Source: Neoceratodus forsteri
Taxonomy: Eukaryota > Chordata > Ceratodontiformes > Ceratodontidae
Direction of reading: 5' to 3'
NCBI GenBank assembly: GCA_016271365.2
Contig: CM057456.1
Coordinates: 659,893,501-659,957,500, forward strand
Length of the DNA stretch: 64,000 nt
This document shows positions 11,323 to 22,559 of the stretch, piece by piece (the stretch's first letter is position 1; the number at the start of each line of letters is the position of its first letter). The notes below the pieces were generated by a model. The model did no database searches, had not been told where the DNA came from, and worked only from the letters and a program-made list of their open reading frames with translations. A program made the translations under genes and the position numbers.

Positions 11323-11660
11323 TTCTTTGCAAAAAATTGCATTAATGCAACCTTTAGGGTTCAGGCCAAAGTGAAAAAAGTAGGGAAATGTGGTAGGCTT
11401 TCCAACCCTAAACCCCAACCCCACACATAAAACAAATCAGTGGTGCAGGGTTCCTTGGGGTTGTCAACCCTAAAGCTCACCCCATTCTGTATACTACACA
11501 AACATTCATACCTAAAGGAATACTGCACCCCAGATTTGTTTTAGGTGTGTGGGTGAGGTTTTAGGATTGGAAACCCTAAAACCTCATTTCCCTACTGCTT
11601 TCACTTTAGCCTGAACTCTAAATGTTGCATCAACACAGTTTTTTTGCAGAGAATGTCCTT
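11323..11660. repeat. Foldback (palindromic) element of about 340 bp
   Basis: The left half (attctttgcaaaaaattgca, aatgcaacctttagggttca, aagtagggaaatg) and the right half (catttccctactgctttcac, ttgcatcaa, gcagagaatgt) are reverse complements with about 80% identity over roughly 140 bp. A short asymmetric centre lies between them. No open frame. This looks like a MITE or foldback element lying at the end of minisatellite array A. Confidence 0.75.
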
Positions 11661-11674
11661 ACTTTTTGAGATTT

Positions 11675-11770
11675 ATTTATTTATTTGAAAAGTTTCACCA
11701 GGAAAGACATACTGAGCTAAACCAGGAAAGACATGCTGAGTAAAAATAGCTCATTTCAGATGCATCGGGG
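11675..11770 (-). mobile_element. Short LINE 3'-end remnant
   Basis: The sequence tttatttatttatttgaaaa followed by ccaggaaagacatactgag matches, in the same orientation, the left end of the LINE at 49720 (atttaaatg, then ttttaccaggaaggcatact). The ccaggaaagacat-ctgag segment is itself duplicated here. Confidence 0.55.
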
Positions 11771-12059
11771 GTGGGGGGGGTGTGCAATAGATTTTACTAC
11801 AAAATAAAACATCATACACATATTAAATAACAGTGTAGAGTTATGTACAATAGGAAAGTTTGTGTACTAGTATAATTGTTTCCTTATTTGCCTGTGGGTC
11901 AATGCAGCCATACTTTTTCAGATAGTGTAATCGTATCCTTATTTGCCTGTGGGAGTGCCCATCCCTCTATAGATGCGTATATGTATGTTGATGTGGAAGC
12001 ACATGGCCCAGAGGATCCTGTGCTTCCTTTTGTAGGACAACAGCAGCCAAATTGTCAGC

Positions 12060-12445
12060 ATAGCCTTCTTATTACCTCACCTCATGAACCTGGTACTGAC
12101 AATGTTCAAATCCCCACCGAAAGGTCATTCCGCGCCACCACAACATCATTCCGTGCCAGAGGCATGAAAAGACTTTTTGGCCAAGATTAGAAAAATGACA
12201 GCTGTCATGTTCATGAGGTGGTGTAAAGAAATGGCTATGCTGAATTTTGGGGTGAAAATATTTAAAATTACGAAAGTTACACGTGAGTGTAGCTACATTT
12301 CCCCTGATGCACATAACTTTGCCATTTTAACATATTTTGACCTCAAATTTTCAACATACCCTTCTTATGGCCCCACCTCATGAAATAGGGTGGTGAAAAT
12401 GTCCAGTTCCTGTTTGATAGGTGATTTTGCCCAGTGACTATGAAA
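12060..12445. repeat. Foldback-unit array, locus 1a
   Basis: Two or more units of a palindromic repeat family. Arms carry cacctcatgaacctggta and its mirror atgttcatgaggtggtgt, with gctatgctgaattttggggt outside. The next unit begins tttgacctcaaattttcaac, goes on to atacccttcttatggcccc and holds the inner core ggtgattttgcccagtgact. No coding sequence; the frames through it are accidental. Confidence 0.7.
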
Positions 12446-12489
12446 TTGCCTTTCAGGCCATATTTGTGTAATTCCACCACAAGTATAAA

Positions 12490-13225
12490 ATACATTTATG
12501 GGGATGGAGATCAGAGGGTGGGGAGTGCCACTAGACACTAGTGAAGCATTTAATAACTATGGGGACGGCAATCAGAGGGTGCGGGGTGCCACTAGACACC
12601 AGGGATAAATTAAATATTTACAGGGACAGTGATCGGAGGGTCAGGGATGCCACTAGACACCAGGGGTAAATTTTATAATGATGGGGTTGGCGATTGGAGG
12701 GGGGGTGTCACTAGACACCAGCGATAAATGTGATAACCACAAGGATGGCGATCAGACGGTGGAGGGCGCCACTAGACACCAGGGATAAATGTAAATAATG
12801 ATGGGGATGTCAATCGGAGGTTGGAGTGCCATGAGACACTAGGAATATATCAATGTTTATGGGGACAGTGATCAGAGGGTGGGTGGGTGCCAGTGAACAC
12901 CAGGGAAAAATTTTAAAAATTATGGGAACAATGATCAGAGGTGAAGGGTGCGACTAGACACCAAGGATAAATATAAATAATGATGGGGATGTCAATTGGA
13001 GGTTGGGGTGCCATGAGACACTAGGAATAAATAAATGTTTATGGGGACAGTGATCAGAGGGCAGGTGGGTGCCAGTGGACACCAGGGAAAAATTAAAAAA
13101 ATTATGGGAACAATGATCAGAGGTGAGGGGTGCCACTAGACACAATGAAAAAATAAACAAAATTATGGGGATGACTATCAGAGGGTGGGGGTGCCACTAG
13201 ACACCAGGGATAAATTACATCATAT
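12490..13225 (+). repeat. 61-bp minisatellite, array B, with 180-bp higher order
   Basis: About twelve copies of a unit reading tatggggacggcaatcagag, then ggtgccactagacaccaggg, then ataaat. Unit starts are at about 12497, 12558, 12619 and 12681. A three-unit block is itself repeated: aataatgatggggatgtcaa occurs at about 12794 and again 180 bp later. The orientation is opposite to array A. Confidence 0.85.
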
Positions 13226-14150
13226 CGGGAAAATTACGTGGACGCCATGCTAAAACCATTTTTTGTTTGCAGGAATAATTTTCCGTATCAAACAAAAAAA
13301 GGAAACAAAAAAGGATTCCTTAAAATGAAAAAAGATTAGCAAAAAAACGAATTCCAAAATATTTTTCCCTCTGAAGGGATCCTTTTTCATTTGAATGAAA
13401 AAGGCCATATGAAAAAAGCTGAAAAAACACTTAAGTTCAATCAAAATCTTTTTCTGTATCAAGGGCCCAGATGGAAAAAGTAGAAGTGAGTGACGAAAAA
13501 GGATTTACAAAGAAAAAAAACACATTTGGGGGTTAGTTTTTTAACCGTTAACTGCAGAATCTACCTAATGGAGTCCCGATGAGCAAGATATATGTCTTGG
13601 TCTCTCTACAGGATGTCACCAGAGAAAACAGAAAACAAGAGGGTGGCAAACAAATTCTAAATGAAAAAGGATTAGCCCCAAATGGAAAAGGATCCTTGTT
13701 CTTATGGACCAAATTCTTTTTTGTTCTAAACATTTATCCAAAAGATGGTATTACGCATGCTCAGAAACCGAAATTTTAAAATTGAATAACTTTGGAATGG
13801 ATTACTATTTTTTCACCAAACAAGATAAAAGGTTCATCTGTGGGCAAAGCCCTTTCTACCCTGAAAATTTCAGACCAAAATTCTAAACCATCTGGGCACA
13901 AAGTGATGATAAATAAAACTGCTAAAAACAGTAAATGTGTATGTTTTTACGCTATTTGCATCTCAGAATCTGCACATTTGACTGGAACAACTATCTGCAT
14001 CTCAGAATCTGCACATCTGACTGGAACAAAACTTGGCATGTCAAGAGATCCACCACATGAGACCACACATGCAAAATTTCTTGCAAATCTGTCAAACAGT
14101 TGCGAAGATATTAAAGTTTGAAATTTGAGGTTTAAGATAGAAGCCCCTCC
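13226..14150. other. A-rich region with repeated aaaaaggat motifs and a 39-bp tandem duplication
   Basis: Motifs such as aaaaaggattcctt (13308), gggatcctttttcat (13377), gaaaaaggatttac (13495), gaaaaaggattagcc (13662) and ggaaaaggatccttg (13684) recur on both strands. At 13952-14029 a 39-bp unit (ctatttgcatctcagaatct, then gcacatttgactggaacaa) occurs twice in tandem with few differences. No supported gene. Confidence 0.6.
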
Positions 14151-14154
14151 TCAA

Positions 14155-14250
14155 CTCTAAATATAGGGGTGCTTCTGCCCCCCCATAATAATTTCCTTGG
14201 TGCCTAGTTGCATCCCCCTGATCGCTGTCCCCATATTGCTTTAGAAAATG
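14155..14250 (-). repeat. Isolated 61-bp minisatellite unit pair
   Basis: The text ccataataatttccttggtg, then cctagttgcatccccctgatcgctgtccccat matches the array A unit. It sits at the edge of the second foldback array, followed by a C-rich spacer (14320-14400). Confidence 0.6.
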
Positions 14251-14509
14251 TAACCTGTAATAAAGAAAACCGTCTCTCTGTTTTTATTCTGTAAACCTGT
14301 AAAAAAGAAAATGATCCCTCGCTGATCTGACCTCTGCCACCCCAACCTCCCACTCAGCAATCACCACCCCACATTCCCCACACACCCTCACTAACCTGAA
14401 CAGGTTCCAGGGTGAAGATCCACTCTCCGATCGAAGACACGTCTTGCTGCTGGAACCACCGACTGCAATATGAGAAACGAAGGAAAGTGCAGTTCAGTGT
14501 ATTTCAGTG

Positions 14510-15060
14510 GGGTTTTGAACACTGAGGCATAACTTTGTCATTTTTGCATATTTCCACCCCAAATTTTCAACATGGCCTTTCTGAGACCCCCATCTCTTGA
14601 ACATTGGCAGTGGAATTTTGCAAATCAGGCCCAAAAGGCGATTTCACGGTCACTTGGCGAAATCACCTTTTGGACGGGATTTGAACATTTTTACCACCAT
14701 TGCACATGATGTGGGGTCATAAGAAGGGTATGTTGAAAATGCAGGGTTGAAATATGTGAAAATGACAAAGTTATGAGCATACACTGACATTTTTCTACAC
14801 GTGTTCATAACTTCCGTAATTTTAAATATTGTGACCCAAAATTTTCAACATAGCCATTTTTTCACACCACCTCATGAATGTGTCAGCAGTCATTTTTCAA
14901 ATCCTCGCCAAAATGTGTTTTCACACCTGTGGCATGGAATGATGGTTTTGGTGGTGCATAATCACATTTCAGCAGGGATATGAACACTTTCACCAATGTG
15001 GTTCATGAGGTGGGCTAATAAGAAGACTATGCTGCAAATTCATTGTTTTGCAGCCATATT
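14510..15060. repeat. Foldback-unit array, locus 1b
   Basis: Two palindromic units of about 260 bp in tandem. In the first, ataactttgtcatttttgca (14530) mirrors gaaaatgacaaagttatg (14758-14775), and ccaaattttcaacatgg mirrors gtatgttgaaaatgcagg. At its centre lies a second, nested hairpin: ccaaaaggcgatttc, a 13-base loop, then gaaatcaccttttgg. The second unit (14800-15060) has the same plan with aaaattttcaacatagcc and ggctaataagaagactatgc. Confidence 0.8.
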
Positions 15061-16120
15061 GTCTCTGACCAGAGTTTGTTTAAATAATCCGTCAGTCTTT
15101 TCCACTGATCTTACATTGAATCTGTTATGTTTATAACATCACAGTCTGTTGTCATGGTAAGCATTATGAAGTTCTAACAAGTGAAGCAGGAAATCAGAAA
15201 AACTTACTGAAAGTTTTTTATATGGAATTCAGGAATCTATTGACAAAATGAAACTGCAAACCTGGGGAAGGCCAATGAAAGTTACGAAACATATTCTCTT
15301 GTAAATGTTAATTGCTGAAAAGAAACTGTTTATGAAATGATATGCAGCATTTGATACCAGGTGCACCATTTTCACAAAGCCTGGCAAGTCCCAGTGACTA
15401 AGGTCCCCATATTCAGAGCTGGCTGTATGCCCTGGGCTGAGAGGAGCACTGTGTAGCAGTTACTGCATGTCCAGCTCAGGGTCAATATTTAGATAAGTAT
15501 CACACTCTGGCTGGTGTGCACTTTCTAAATATAGGACTGTATCAGCACAGTGCGTAGTGACTTCGCACTGTGCTAACACAGTCCCAGACTGAAGATGGCC
15601 CACAGGAGCATGATGGAGATAACTTGGCCCAAACAGGACAGCAACAGGGCACATGTGGGCCATATTCAGCCTTAGCGTGCTAATGAGTCCATTGGGCCGT
15701 GCAAGATGCTAAGGACCCATTTGCATGCCAGTTATAGTCTCAGTAGCATGAGCGCTTGGCCCACTTATTGCCCGTCCTATAGCTGAATGTAATATGGCTG
15801 GTGGTCTAGTGGTTCCCCCTTCTCCTGATCACCAGTCCTTTGGCAATTACATTATTCTCTGGTAGTATAGTGGACTCCCGACCCCCCCCCCAACAGCATC
15901 TGACCATCTGACCTCCCTCCCTCCCTTCCTTCCAGAAAGTCAGCTGAGAACCCTCCTCTCCATACCCCCCCTCCCGTCCTGGTCACCTAAGCCAAACTGC
16001 AGCAATATGATGGTGACTAGCACAGCCCTCCACTCACCACCTCAGAAGGCCACCATCTGACTGCCAGTGAGTGATCATGAGTACTGGCATAGTATGCCAA
16101 CCTTTTCATGGCAAATTTGA
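15061..16120. other. Unassigned intronic stretch with one short palindrome
   Basis: A near-perfect hairpin, agcacagtgc, 11-base loop, gcactgtgct, lies at about 15544-15574. Degenerate minisatellite-like text (gtggtctagtggttccccct at 15800, ctggtagtatagtggactcc at 15852) and a C/T-rich tract (15880-15985) suggest a further remnant of the complex at 10985-15060. No coding sequence seen. Confidence 0.5.
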
Positions 16121-16550
16121 AGAAGGATTTCCTTAAACAATATACAGTACACAGAAACCACTTGCTTATTTCAATTATAGTGATGATTTATTTATAATTT
16201 GGACAGAAGGTACCCACACACTTAAAGAATTCCATCAGGACATTAACAACCGCCACCCATCCATTAAACTTTCTCTGGAGTACTTTGACATCAGTGTTAA
16301 TTTCCTGGACACCACAGTTACCATCAAAGGTACCTTGCAGACCTGTATTTTACAGAAAACTGGCAGACAGACAAAGGTAGTTACATAAAAATAATAATCA
16401 CCCTCGGCACACTAAAAAATCTGTAATGTACAGCTAGGCACTTCAATACCACTGTATTTGTTCAAGTGAGGAGGACAGAGATAACACCTGGTCACACTGA
16501 AAGAAACATTTATTGGGCAGGGATATTCCTCTAGAGAAATTGACAGAGCG

Positions 16551-17230
16551 GTGGAACGTGCTACACGTATACTAAGAGATCAGTTACTACAATATAAAGA
16601 CAAGACCACCAACAAGCTGTTACCATTGGTTGTCACATACAACCCTGATCTGGAGCCACTACATAAAATTATTAAGGATCTCCAACCTATATTCAGTGAG
16701 GATGACACCTTGAAATGTATCTTTCAAGAATTACTTCTACTGTCTTTCAACCAACCACCTAATTTTTCCAACCTGATTTTCAGGAGCAAACTTTTACATG
16801 ATCAAAACAACAGAACACTAAGTGGCACAAGACCCTGAAATCGTTCTAAATGTAAGACATGTGAGCACATTTCTACTTCAAACTTTATTAACCTTCCCCA
16901 AAACAAACAATTCAAGATACAAAGGAATTATACACGTGCATCTCAGAATGTTGTTTATTACATTCAATGCAAGAAATGTCCACAAACAAGTTATGTGGGG
17001 GTGACCGGACAACCCCTTTGAACCTGAATAAACTTGTACCGACATGATATTAAAATGAAAAAGACTGAAAAAACAGTGGGACAACATTTCTCTCAGTCCA
17101 ATCACTCCATCTCTGACCTCTCTGTCCTGGTTTTCAAAGGACATTTCGAAAATACACAACAGAGATGAATGACTGCGGTCAAGCTTATTTTTCTTTTGAA
17201 TACGGTTGATGATGGCATGAATGTATCTGC
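16551..17230 (+). pseudogene. PLE-1 reverse transcriptase end and GIY-YIG endonuclease (broken)
   Basis: The 95-codon frame at 16551-16838 holds the Penelope linker typical of the RT-to-endonuclease region (P-L-V-V-T-Y-N-P-D-L). The endonuclease lies in other frames: a C-x2-C knuckle near 16850, the hallmark V-V-Y-Y-I-Q-C and Y-V-G-V-T-G at about 16950-17015, and a tail with F-K-G-H-F-E-N-T. In PLEs this domain nicks target DNA. At least two frameshifts and several stops disable it. Confidence 0.75.
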
Positions 17231-17231
17231 C

Positions 17232-18195
17232 TTAAACCTGGACAGATTGGATGTCCTCTACCATCGTGCCCTACAATTTATTACTAATTCCCCTATTCGA
17301 ATCCACCATTGTGAAGTGTATGCAGCTGTCAGTTGGACGTCATTCACTACTAGGCGATTGCTTCACTCTGGCACCTGACTCTTAAAATCCTCCTGAACAA
17401 ATTGCCTAGTTACTTAACATCCCTCTTTCATGTCTCCCAAAATTTGTATTCTCACAGGAAGGCTGACTTTCTCCTCTTAGATGTACCTAGCACTCGCACC
17501 TCCTTTGTCAAACGTGCTATCTCCTACACATTTCCAACTATCTGGAACCAGCTCCAGTCTGTGGAGAAACTGCCTAGTATTGTCTCCATCAACCTCTTTA
17601 AATCCTTGGTTGTGACTAAACTAAAAAAATACTTGTAGCTGTTTATAGCCCCTATCTTACTCCCATTCTTGAATCTATAACTCACTTCCCACCTAACTCC
17701 TTCTATTTCTTTACCTTAATTACCTCTCCCTTACCCTCTCTCCACTCCTTACCATTGTCTTTACTTTTGATAGCTAACCTTTCCTATCCTCCTTCCCCCA
17801 GCTTCATCATCCTCCCCCTCCTCTCCCTCACCTCCCCCTTGCACCTAATTTCTACTCCCCCACCACTTTATGCTTCCTGGTGCTCTTTTCCTAGCTACTT
17901 TGTCTGTATGTTTTAACCTTGAATGACGTCTGCAAGTTACGATTGCAAATCTGTACCTTTCATGTTTTTGAACACCATGTACCTTATACTTTTAACCTCG
18001 AAAGATGTCTGCGAGTTATGCTTTTATATCTGTTCCTTTTATGTTTACATTTTTTGAGCACTATGTATCTTTAGTTTGTACCAAGATCTTATGTATGTAA
18101 TTTCCCTTGTTTGTAAACATTCCCCAGGACCTCCTTGTGAATGAGCTTGCTCAATGGAGTTTTTTCTGCAATAAACTTGAAACTTGAACTTAATT
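17232..18195 (+). mobile_element. LINE 3' end (type with D-Y-G/A-D-x-x-Y RT end), nested in PLE-1
   Basis: The frames 17169-17378 (from about 17236) and 17402-17638 encode an RT C-terminus: L-D-R-L-D-V-L-Y-H-R-A-L-Q-F-I-T, H-H-C-E-V-Y, L-P-S-Y-L-T-S-L and F-P-T-I-W-N-Q-L-Q-S-V-E-K-L-P-S, ending in L-K-K-Y-L-stop. A 3' UTR of about 550 bp follows and ends with a tandem aaacttgaaacttgaactt. The same RT type appears at 49720-51090, 52286-52745 and 62700-63500. I cannot assign the clade safely. Confidence 0.75.
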
Positions 18196-18437
18196 GTGCA
18201 CATTAGTTTCACGTCCCATTACATTATTTAAAGTGCACTTTCCTGTTTCGGGTACAGCACACGGACAGATATCTGTTTTACATATTTCTAATATGCTTAT
18301 ATATGAAATGGTTCTATCTACTCTACATAACTATAGGCATTTATAGGTTTCATTTTAAACTGGTGGATGGTGATTTTATTTAGATTCCTATATGCAGAAC
18401 TGCTGTTTCTAATGCTTTTTGCATGCACGCACGCACG

Positions 18438-18439
18438 CG

Positions 18440-18478
<39 letters not shown>
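18438..18478 (+). repeat. (CA)n microsatellite
   Basis: About 20 CA units, preceded by three gcac units (gcacgcacgcacg at 18424-18436). Confidence 0.97.
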
Positions 18479-18480
<2 letters not shown>

Positions 18481-18728
18481 CTCCAATTTCTCTTCAGTAA
18501 GACATTTAACATTAGATCACTTACATGCCTTCTACACATTACACTCCAGTCTGTGGCATTTGACCTAGACACCACTATAGTTTCAAGGATGCTTTCTTAT
18601 CTCTATTTGGTTCTGTTTTCTTCTAATTACTCACCTAATCTGTTACATTCATGTGTAAAAAATTTTTTTCCTAATACTGTTCTGGACACTTAAAAGTGAG
18701 TTCTTTTTAAGAAAACTGCCATTTCTTT

Positions 18729-18755
18729 CTGAGGAAGAACTATGTAAGTTTGAAA
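18729..18755 (+). ncRNA. Hammerhead-ribozyme-like core of a Penelope element
   Basis: CTGAGGA (18729-18735) fits the hammerhead box CUGANGA. A stem-loop follows (aact, atgta, agtt), then GAAA (18752-18755). The downstream ttggtccaataaaa is what I recall from the ends of Penelope-type repeats in other vertebrates. Stems I and III were not verified, so activity is not claimed. Confidence 0.5.
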
Positions 18756-18839
18756 GTTTAAGAACATTCTGTAAATCTCTGTTGGTCCAATAAAAGGCAT
18801 CAAATCACCTATTTTTGTGCATGAGTACTATAGAAACAG

Positions 18840-19913
18840 CTGTTTGTATAGTACTTGCGATTGTTCACTGACAATTAGACAGTGGCCAGCTGAGGTGGTA
18901 AGCCAAGAGGCTGTGCCAGTCACATTCACTACTGCCATAGCTCAGCTTAGGTGACCAGGGTTTGGGGAGTGCGGGGAGGAGTGTGTTGGGCGGGTGGGTC
19001 AGGGGGTCAGATGTCCTTTGGAGGTTCACAAGACCATTAGGGAATAATACAATCACTAGCATACAGGCAATCAGTGGGAGGAAACCTCTAGACCACAAGG
19101 AAGCTACAGTATGGGTGATTGGGGGAGTAACTAGTAGACCACCAGGGTATTGCTTCATCCAACAGGTCGGGTGGGTAGGGTAGGGGGCACTGTGTGCAGG
19201 GATAATGGCAGGATTTTGGCAGCACTAAACAGTGCTGTGACATAGGTTGTTTTGTGCTGCTGAAGCCACTGAATATACCGTTGCATTCAGCATGCAGTAT
19301 ATTCTGCTTGGCTGTGCCATCGGGTCAGTGTGCTGCATCAGGTGCCTTTGAATAGGGCCCCTGCCCCATCCGATGACATTGTTCACAGTTAACATGGCAC
19401 TAACTTAGTTAATGCAATGCTAACTGTTGGAATATGGGGGTCTAAGTCCCCTTGTGCAACTCATTCACAAATCCCCACATTGGTAAAAATGCTTTGTTTT
19501 GCAAATCCTGTGCACAGGCAGCATTTGACAGGCATAGCATCTGCACAAATCAATATATTTGCACAAGCTGCTGTTAATTGGTAAAAAGGTTGTGAACTGA
19601 AAATTATGCGCATGTGGCAGAAGCTGCACTTGTGCAAGATGCTAACCTCTGCTATTACAACATGGATTAAACAAAGCGTCACAAAACGGAAAATTTAGTC
19701 CTTTTAGGAGATGGTGGGGGTCCTCCTCAGTCTGGTGGCCACACATGAGTAAGGAGTCTTGTTTTCTCAAGCCCTGCCCATGGTGAAAATTATCATCTGT
19801 TCCAGAAGAAAGAGAAAGTAGATATGGTTGATGTACCTCTTGCTGCAAAGGTGAACGAGACCTGAGAAATGATATATCGTATGCTAACTAAACAAATGCT
19901 GCTTTTTTTGTAG
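18840..19913. other. Intronic stretch, unassigned
   Basis: No gene, terminal repeat or recognisable transposon protein seen. The stretch ends in the T-rich acceptor of the PKD exon at 19914. Confidence 0.5.
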
Positions 19914-20002
19914 AACATTTCAGCTGATATTGTCACTTTGGTATTGAGTTTTGGTGATGGAAATGCAACAACCCTTTCAACGTCCGCTAAAGTCAATAAC
20001 AG
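19914..20002 (+). CDS. Exon of the same PKD-domain gene, exon B
   Basis: This 89-nt exon lies between a T-rich tract ending in TAG (19911-19913) and a GTTTGT donor at 20003. It enters in phase 0, exactly matching the donor of the exon at 2803-3056, and leaves in phase 2. The translation contains the PKD hallmark VLSFGDGN, the conserved W/S-x-F-G-D-G turn that follows the second strand of the fold. Joined to the previous exon it gives VLFTIK followed by NISADIVTLVLS, a normal PKD beginning. The intron upstream is about 16.9 kb. The short size, exact phase and hallmark motif make this the best-supported coding piece in the window. Confidence 0.82.
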
Positions 20003-22555
20003 GTTTGTAAATATTTTACGTTTGGTCTGTTTTATTACAAAATTTATAAGTTTTGGTCATAAAGTTGCTTTCAAAGCACCATGGAAACCACTTATGCATA
20101 ATTACTGAATGTATCAAACTTAGAGCAGCAGTACCATGAAGTCAGGCAAAGCTCTGATATGCATCTAGCAGGAGCGATGTGCCACTATTACTGTGATCGG
20201 TGCCTACTGCAAAGGAATAGCTGCTACTATGTTGACATGAACCCAGAACATGGCGGCACTCTGTCATATAAGGAAGATACACCGCAATTCCATCAAATTT
20301 ATTTAACAGTTGGTGGCATACAAATGCAGAAAAACTGCAGATATTACAGCAGTGAAATATACTAAGCACCTGTGCAGTCAAGGATGAGCGGATCCTCTGG
20401 TTTCACCTAAGCACTTCAGTCTCCACTAGACCTTCCTCAGTTCTGACCCTCCCTTTTTTTAACTGTAAAAGATTACAGACATCTTCCATTTTCACTTACT
20501 TATAACATGTTCCAGTTCTACAGTACCAGAATTTAAATATTTTATGTTCTCTTGCAAGCACACAAACATTTTGTATCAGTCTGAACTGTGAGAGGGCTTT
20601 GGAGGTATAACTCTCCTTCACCTATCACAGCTTCAGAATACCAAATCTCCGCCCCAATTCTGCCCACTTTCTCTACTGCTCCTCCTTTTGTCTTTGATGT
20701 CCTTGTCCAATCACAAGGCTGGAGAATGCAAACAGCAAGGTTTTCTTGTGAACCTCCTAATTCCCTATTTGAAACCTGTCTGGTGCCTTTTTTCCGCTAC
20801 TCTGCTTTTACACTGGGACACTTTGGCAGGGTAGCGATCCGGACAGCTTATTGGGGAACACTCACAAAGAGAACACTTTGGGCACCAGTTTAAATTAAAT
20901 AAAAACTGCTTCATTTTCGATAACATACAACAAAAACTAAGAGCATATATTCAGTTAGAAAAAAGGGCCTTGCTGTTCAGTCTCTGGTTGTCTCCCCATA
21001 ACAGAAACTGAACCCTCCTCCCCGTTCACCCTCTACCTTTACTGAGCGTGGGTGTTACTTGTTAACCCTTCCCGTGAAGGATAGCCAACAAATACTGCAG
21101 GGCATGCAGTGCACTGAGTTCTTAAAGGGCTAGCTTTACAGCAAAAGGGCTTTGGTACAAACCCCTCTACAGCCCTGTCAAAACCTGTGTTGCCTGTGTT
21201 CCAGGATTGTGAAGGGGTTTATGGATGAAAGGAGTGTGACGGACATACACTCTATCACAGGCACTGTCAGCTTTTAGTATTTATTTTTAGTCCTACGGGA
21301 TCAGTGTGCCTGTCGAAAACTGTATGCTTGCTGACTGTATCTAGGCCGCCCATTTTGCTTTATTTGTTTATTGTTATTTTTCAATCAAAATGTGATTTTA
21401 CTCAGCCTTAATTTCTTACCTTGTAGCTTGTCCGAAGTTCTACCTGCCCAAGGCCTCTGCGTGTTTTTGAGGACAAGAGAACGGGCATCTGTTCAATGTG
21501 GTCCCAAACTGATGAGAACTTTCGCATGCACGAGTTATGTAAATCTTAAGCACACTGAGGTAAATATATGGGGCTTGATTTTTGAAGCCCTATTTTGATG
21601 CAAGGTGTCTGCATCAAACAGAATTGATGCAAGTGGCACCTTGTGTCAAAAGTTGTAGCAATCTCAATTTTCTAATGTGGACTGTGTCGAAAATGGGAGG
21701 CCATGCGGAAGACCAGCCCTGCACCACCCTTGCACCCAAAGTGGTGGTGCACCAAAGCAGAAGGGGCTTGCACCACAGCAGGGCTGTAGCATCCCCTAAT
21801 TTGGGATTTTGAAAGCCCTGCCATTTCTGCAAGTCGGGGCTGTGGCAGAGCAGCCATGAGCTGATCTAACAGTCCTTGCACTGCAGGTCAGAACTGTACC
21901 AGGTGTGAGGGAAGGAAGCCTGTGAGCCAGCTGGTAGAGGGACCACGGGTCTGCGGGGGTACCTTAGTAGGCAGTGTGTGCACGGGAGGGTGTGGCATGG
22001 TACACTGGTGGCACTTGGCAGCTGTGCTCGGTGCAGTTCCAGAGACCCATGGATAGGGCACTCCATTGTATGCAGGTACTGATCCTGTCCTGGGCCCCTG
22101 GTGCTACTAGCCCTGCCATCTATCCCAGATCTTAAAAAGTCCCTGACATGGGAAGACAGTAATGGCTGCACAGCATACAGTGGACGTGTTGGACAGGGAC
22201 GTACCCCAGGCAGCGTGACATGTCCCTGATGCACAGCCCTCTGTGTGCTGACATACTGCAGCTACAGATGCTGTAGTAGCAATGGCAGGTTGGTAACGCA
22301 CCTCAGTAGGCAGGTGCCATAAAGGGGTCTGGCAGATGGCATGACAAAGGACCTGCCACCACATATACCAGAGTGGTGAAACTCTGTCCCTGCCACCGTA
22401 CCCTGCCATGGTGGAACAGTACAGGCGGATCCATGCAGATGCCCTGCTAAACTGTTGGAACTGTCACCATCAGATACATGCATGTAGTACAGTATGCCCC
22501 CACCCACCCGACATGTCACTAACACTGTTCCATCATAGTAGGATATGATGGCAGG
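20003..22555. other. Intronic stretch, unassigned repeats
   Basis: No supported coding sequence. At about 20590-21260 the sequence has features that could suit a decayed LTR, such as taaattaaataaaaac near 20893 and a GC-rich flank, but no second copy or duplication proves it. At 21583-21660 gatgcaaggtgtctgcatca and gatgcaagtggcaccttg form a small hairpin. The 100-130-codon minus frames at 21866-22672 show no known domain. Confidence 0.35.
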
Positions 22556-22559
22556 AACT

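Larger units (their letters stand above)
16130..18830 (+). mobile_element. Penelope-like element (PLE-1), split by a LINE
   Basis: The RT C-terminal part is readable over 16130-16840, including F-I-T-F-N/H-P-S-I-K-like text and LLPLVVTYNPDLEPLHKIIKDLQP (in part). A GIY-YIG endonuclease region follows at 16880-17165, with a C-K-T-C knuckle, V-V-Y-Y-I-Q-C-K-K-C and Y-V-G-V-T-G-Q-P. The PLE text K-L-I-F-L-L-N-T-V-D-D-G-M-N-V-S ends near 17232, where a LINE begins. After the LINE (18195) the sequence continues to 18728-18830, which carries a hammerhead-like core and ttggtccaataaaa. Many stops. Attribution of 18196-18830 to this PLE is inferred from order. Confidence 0.7.
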
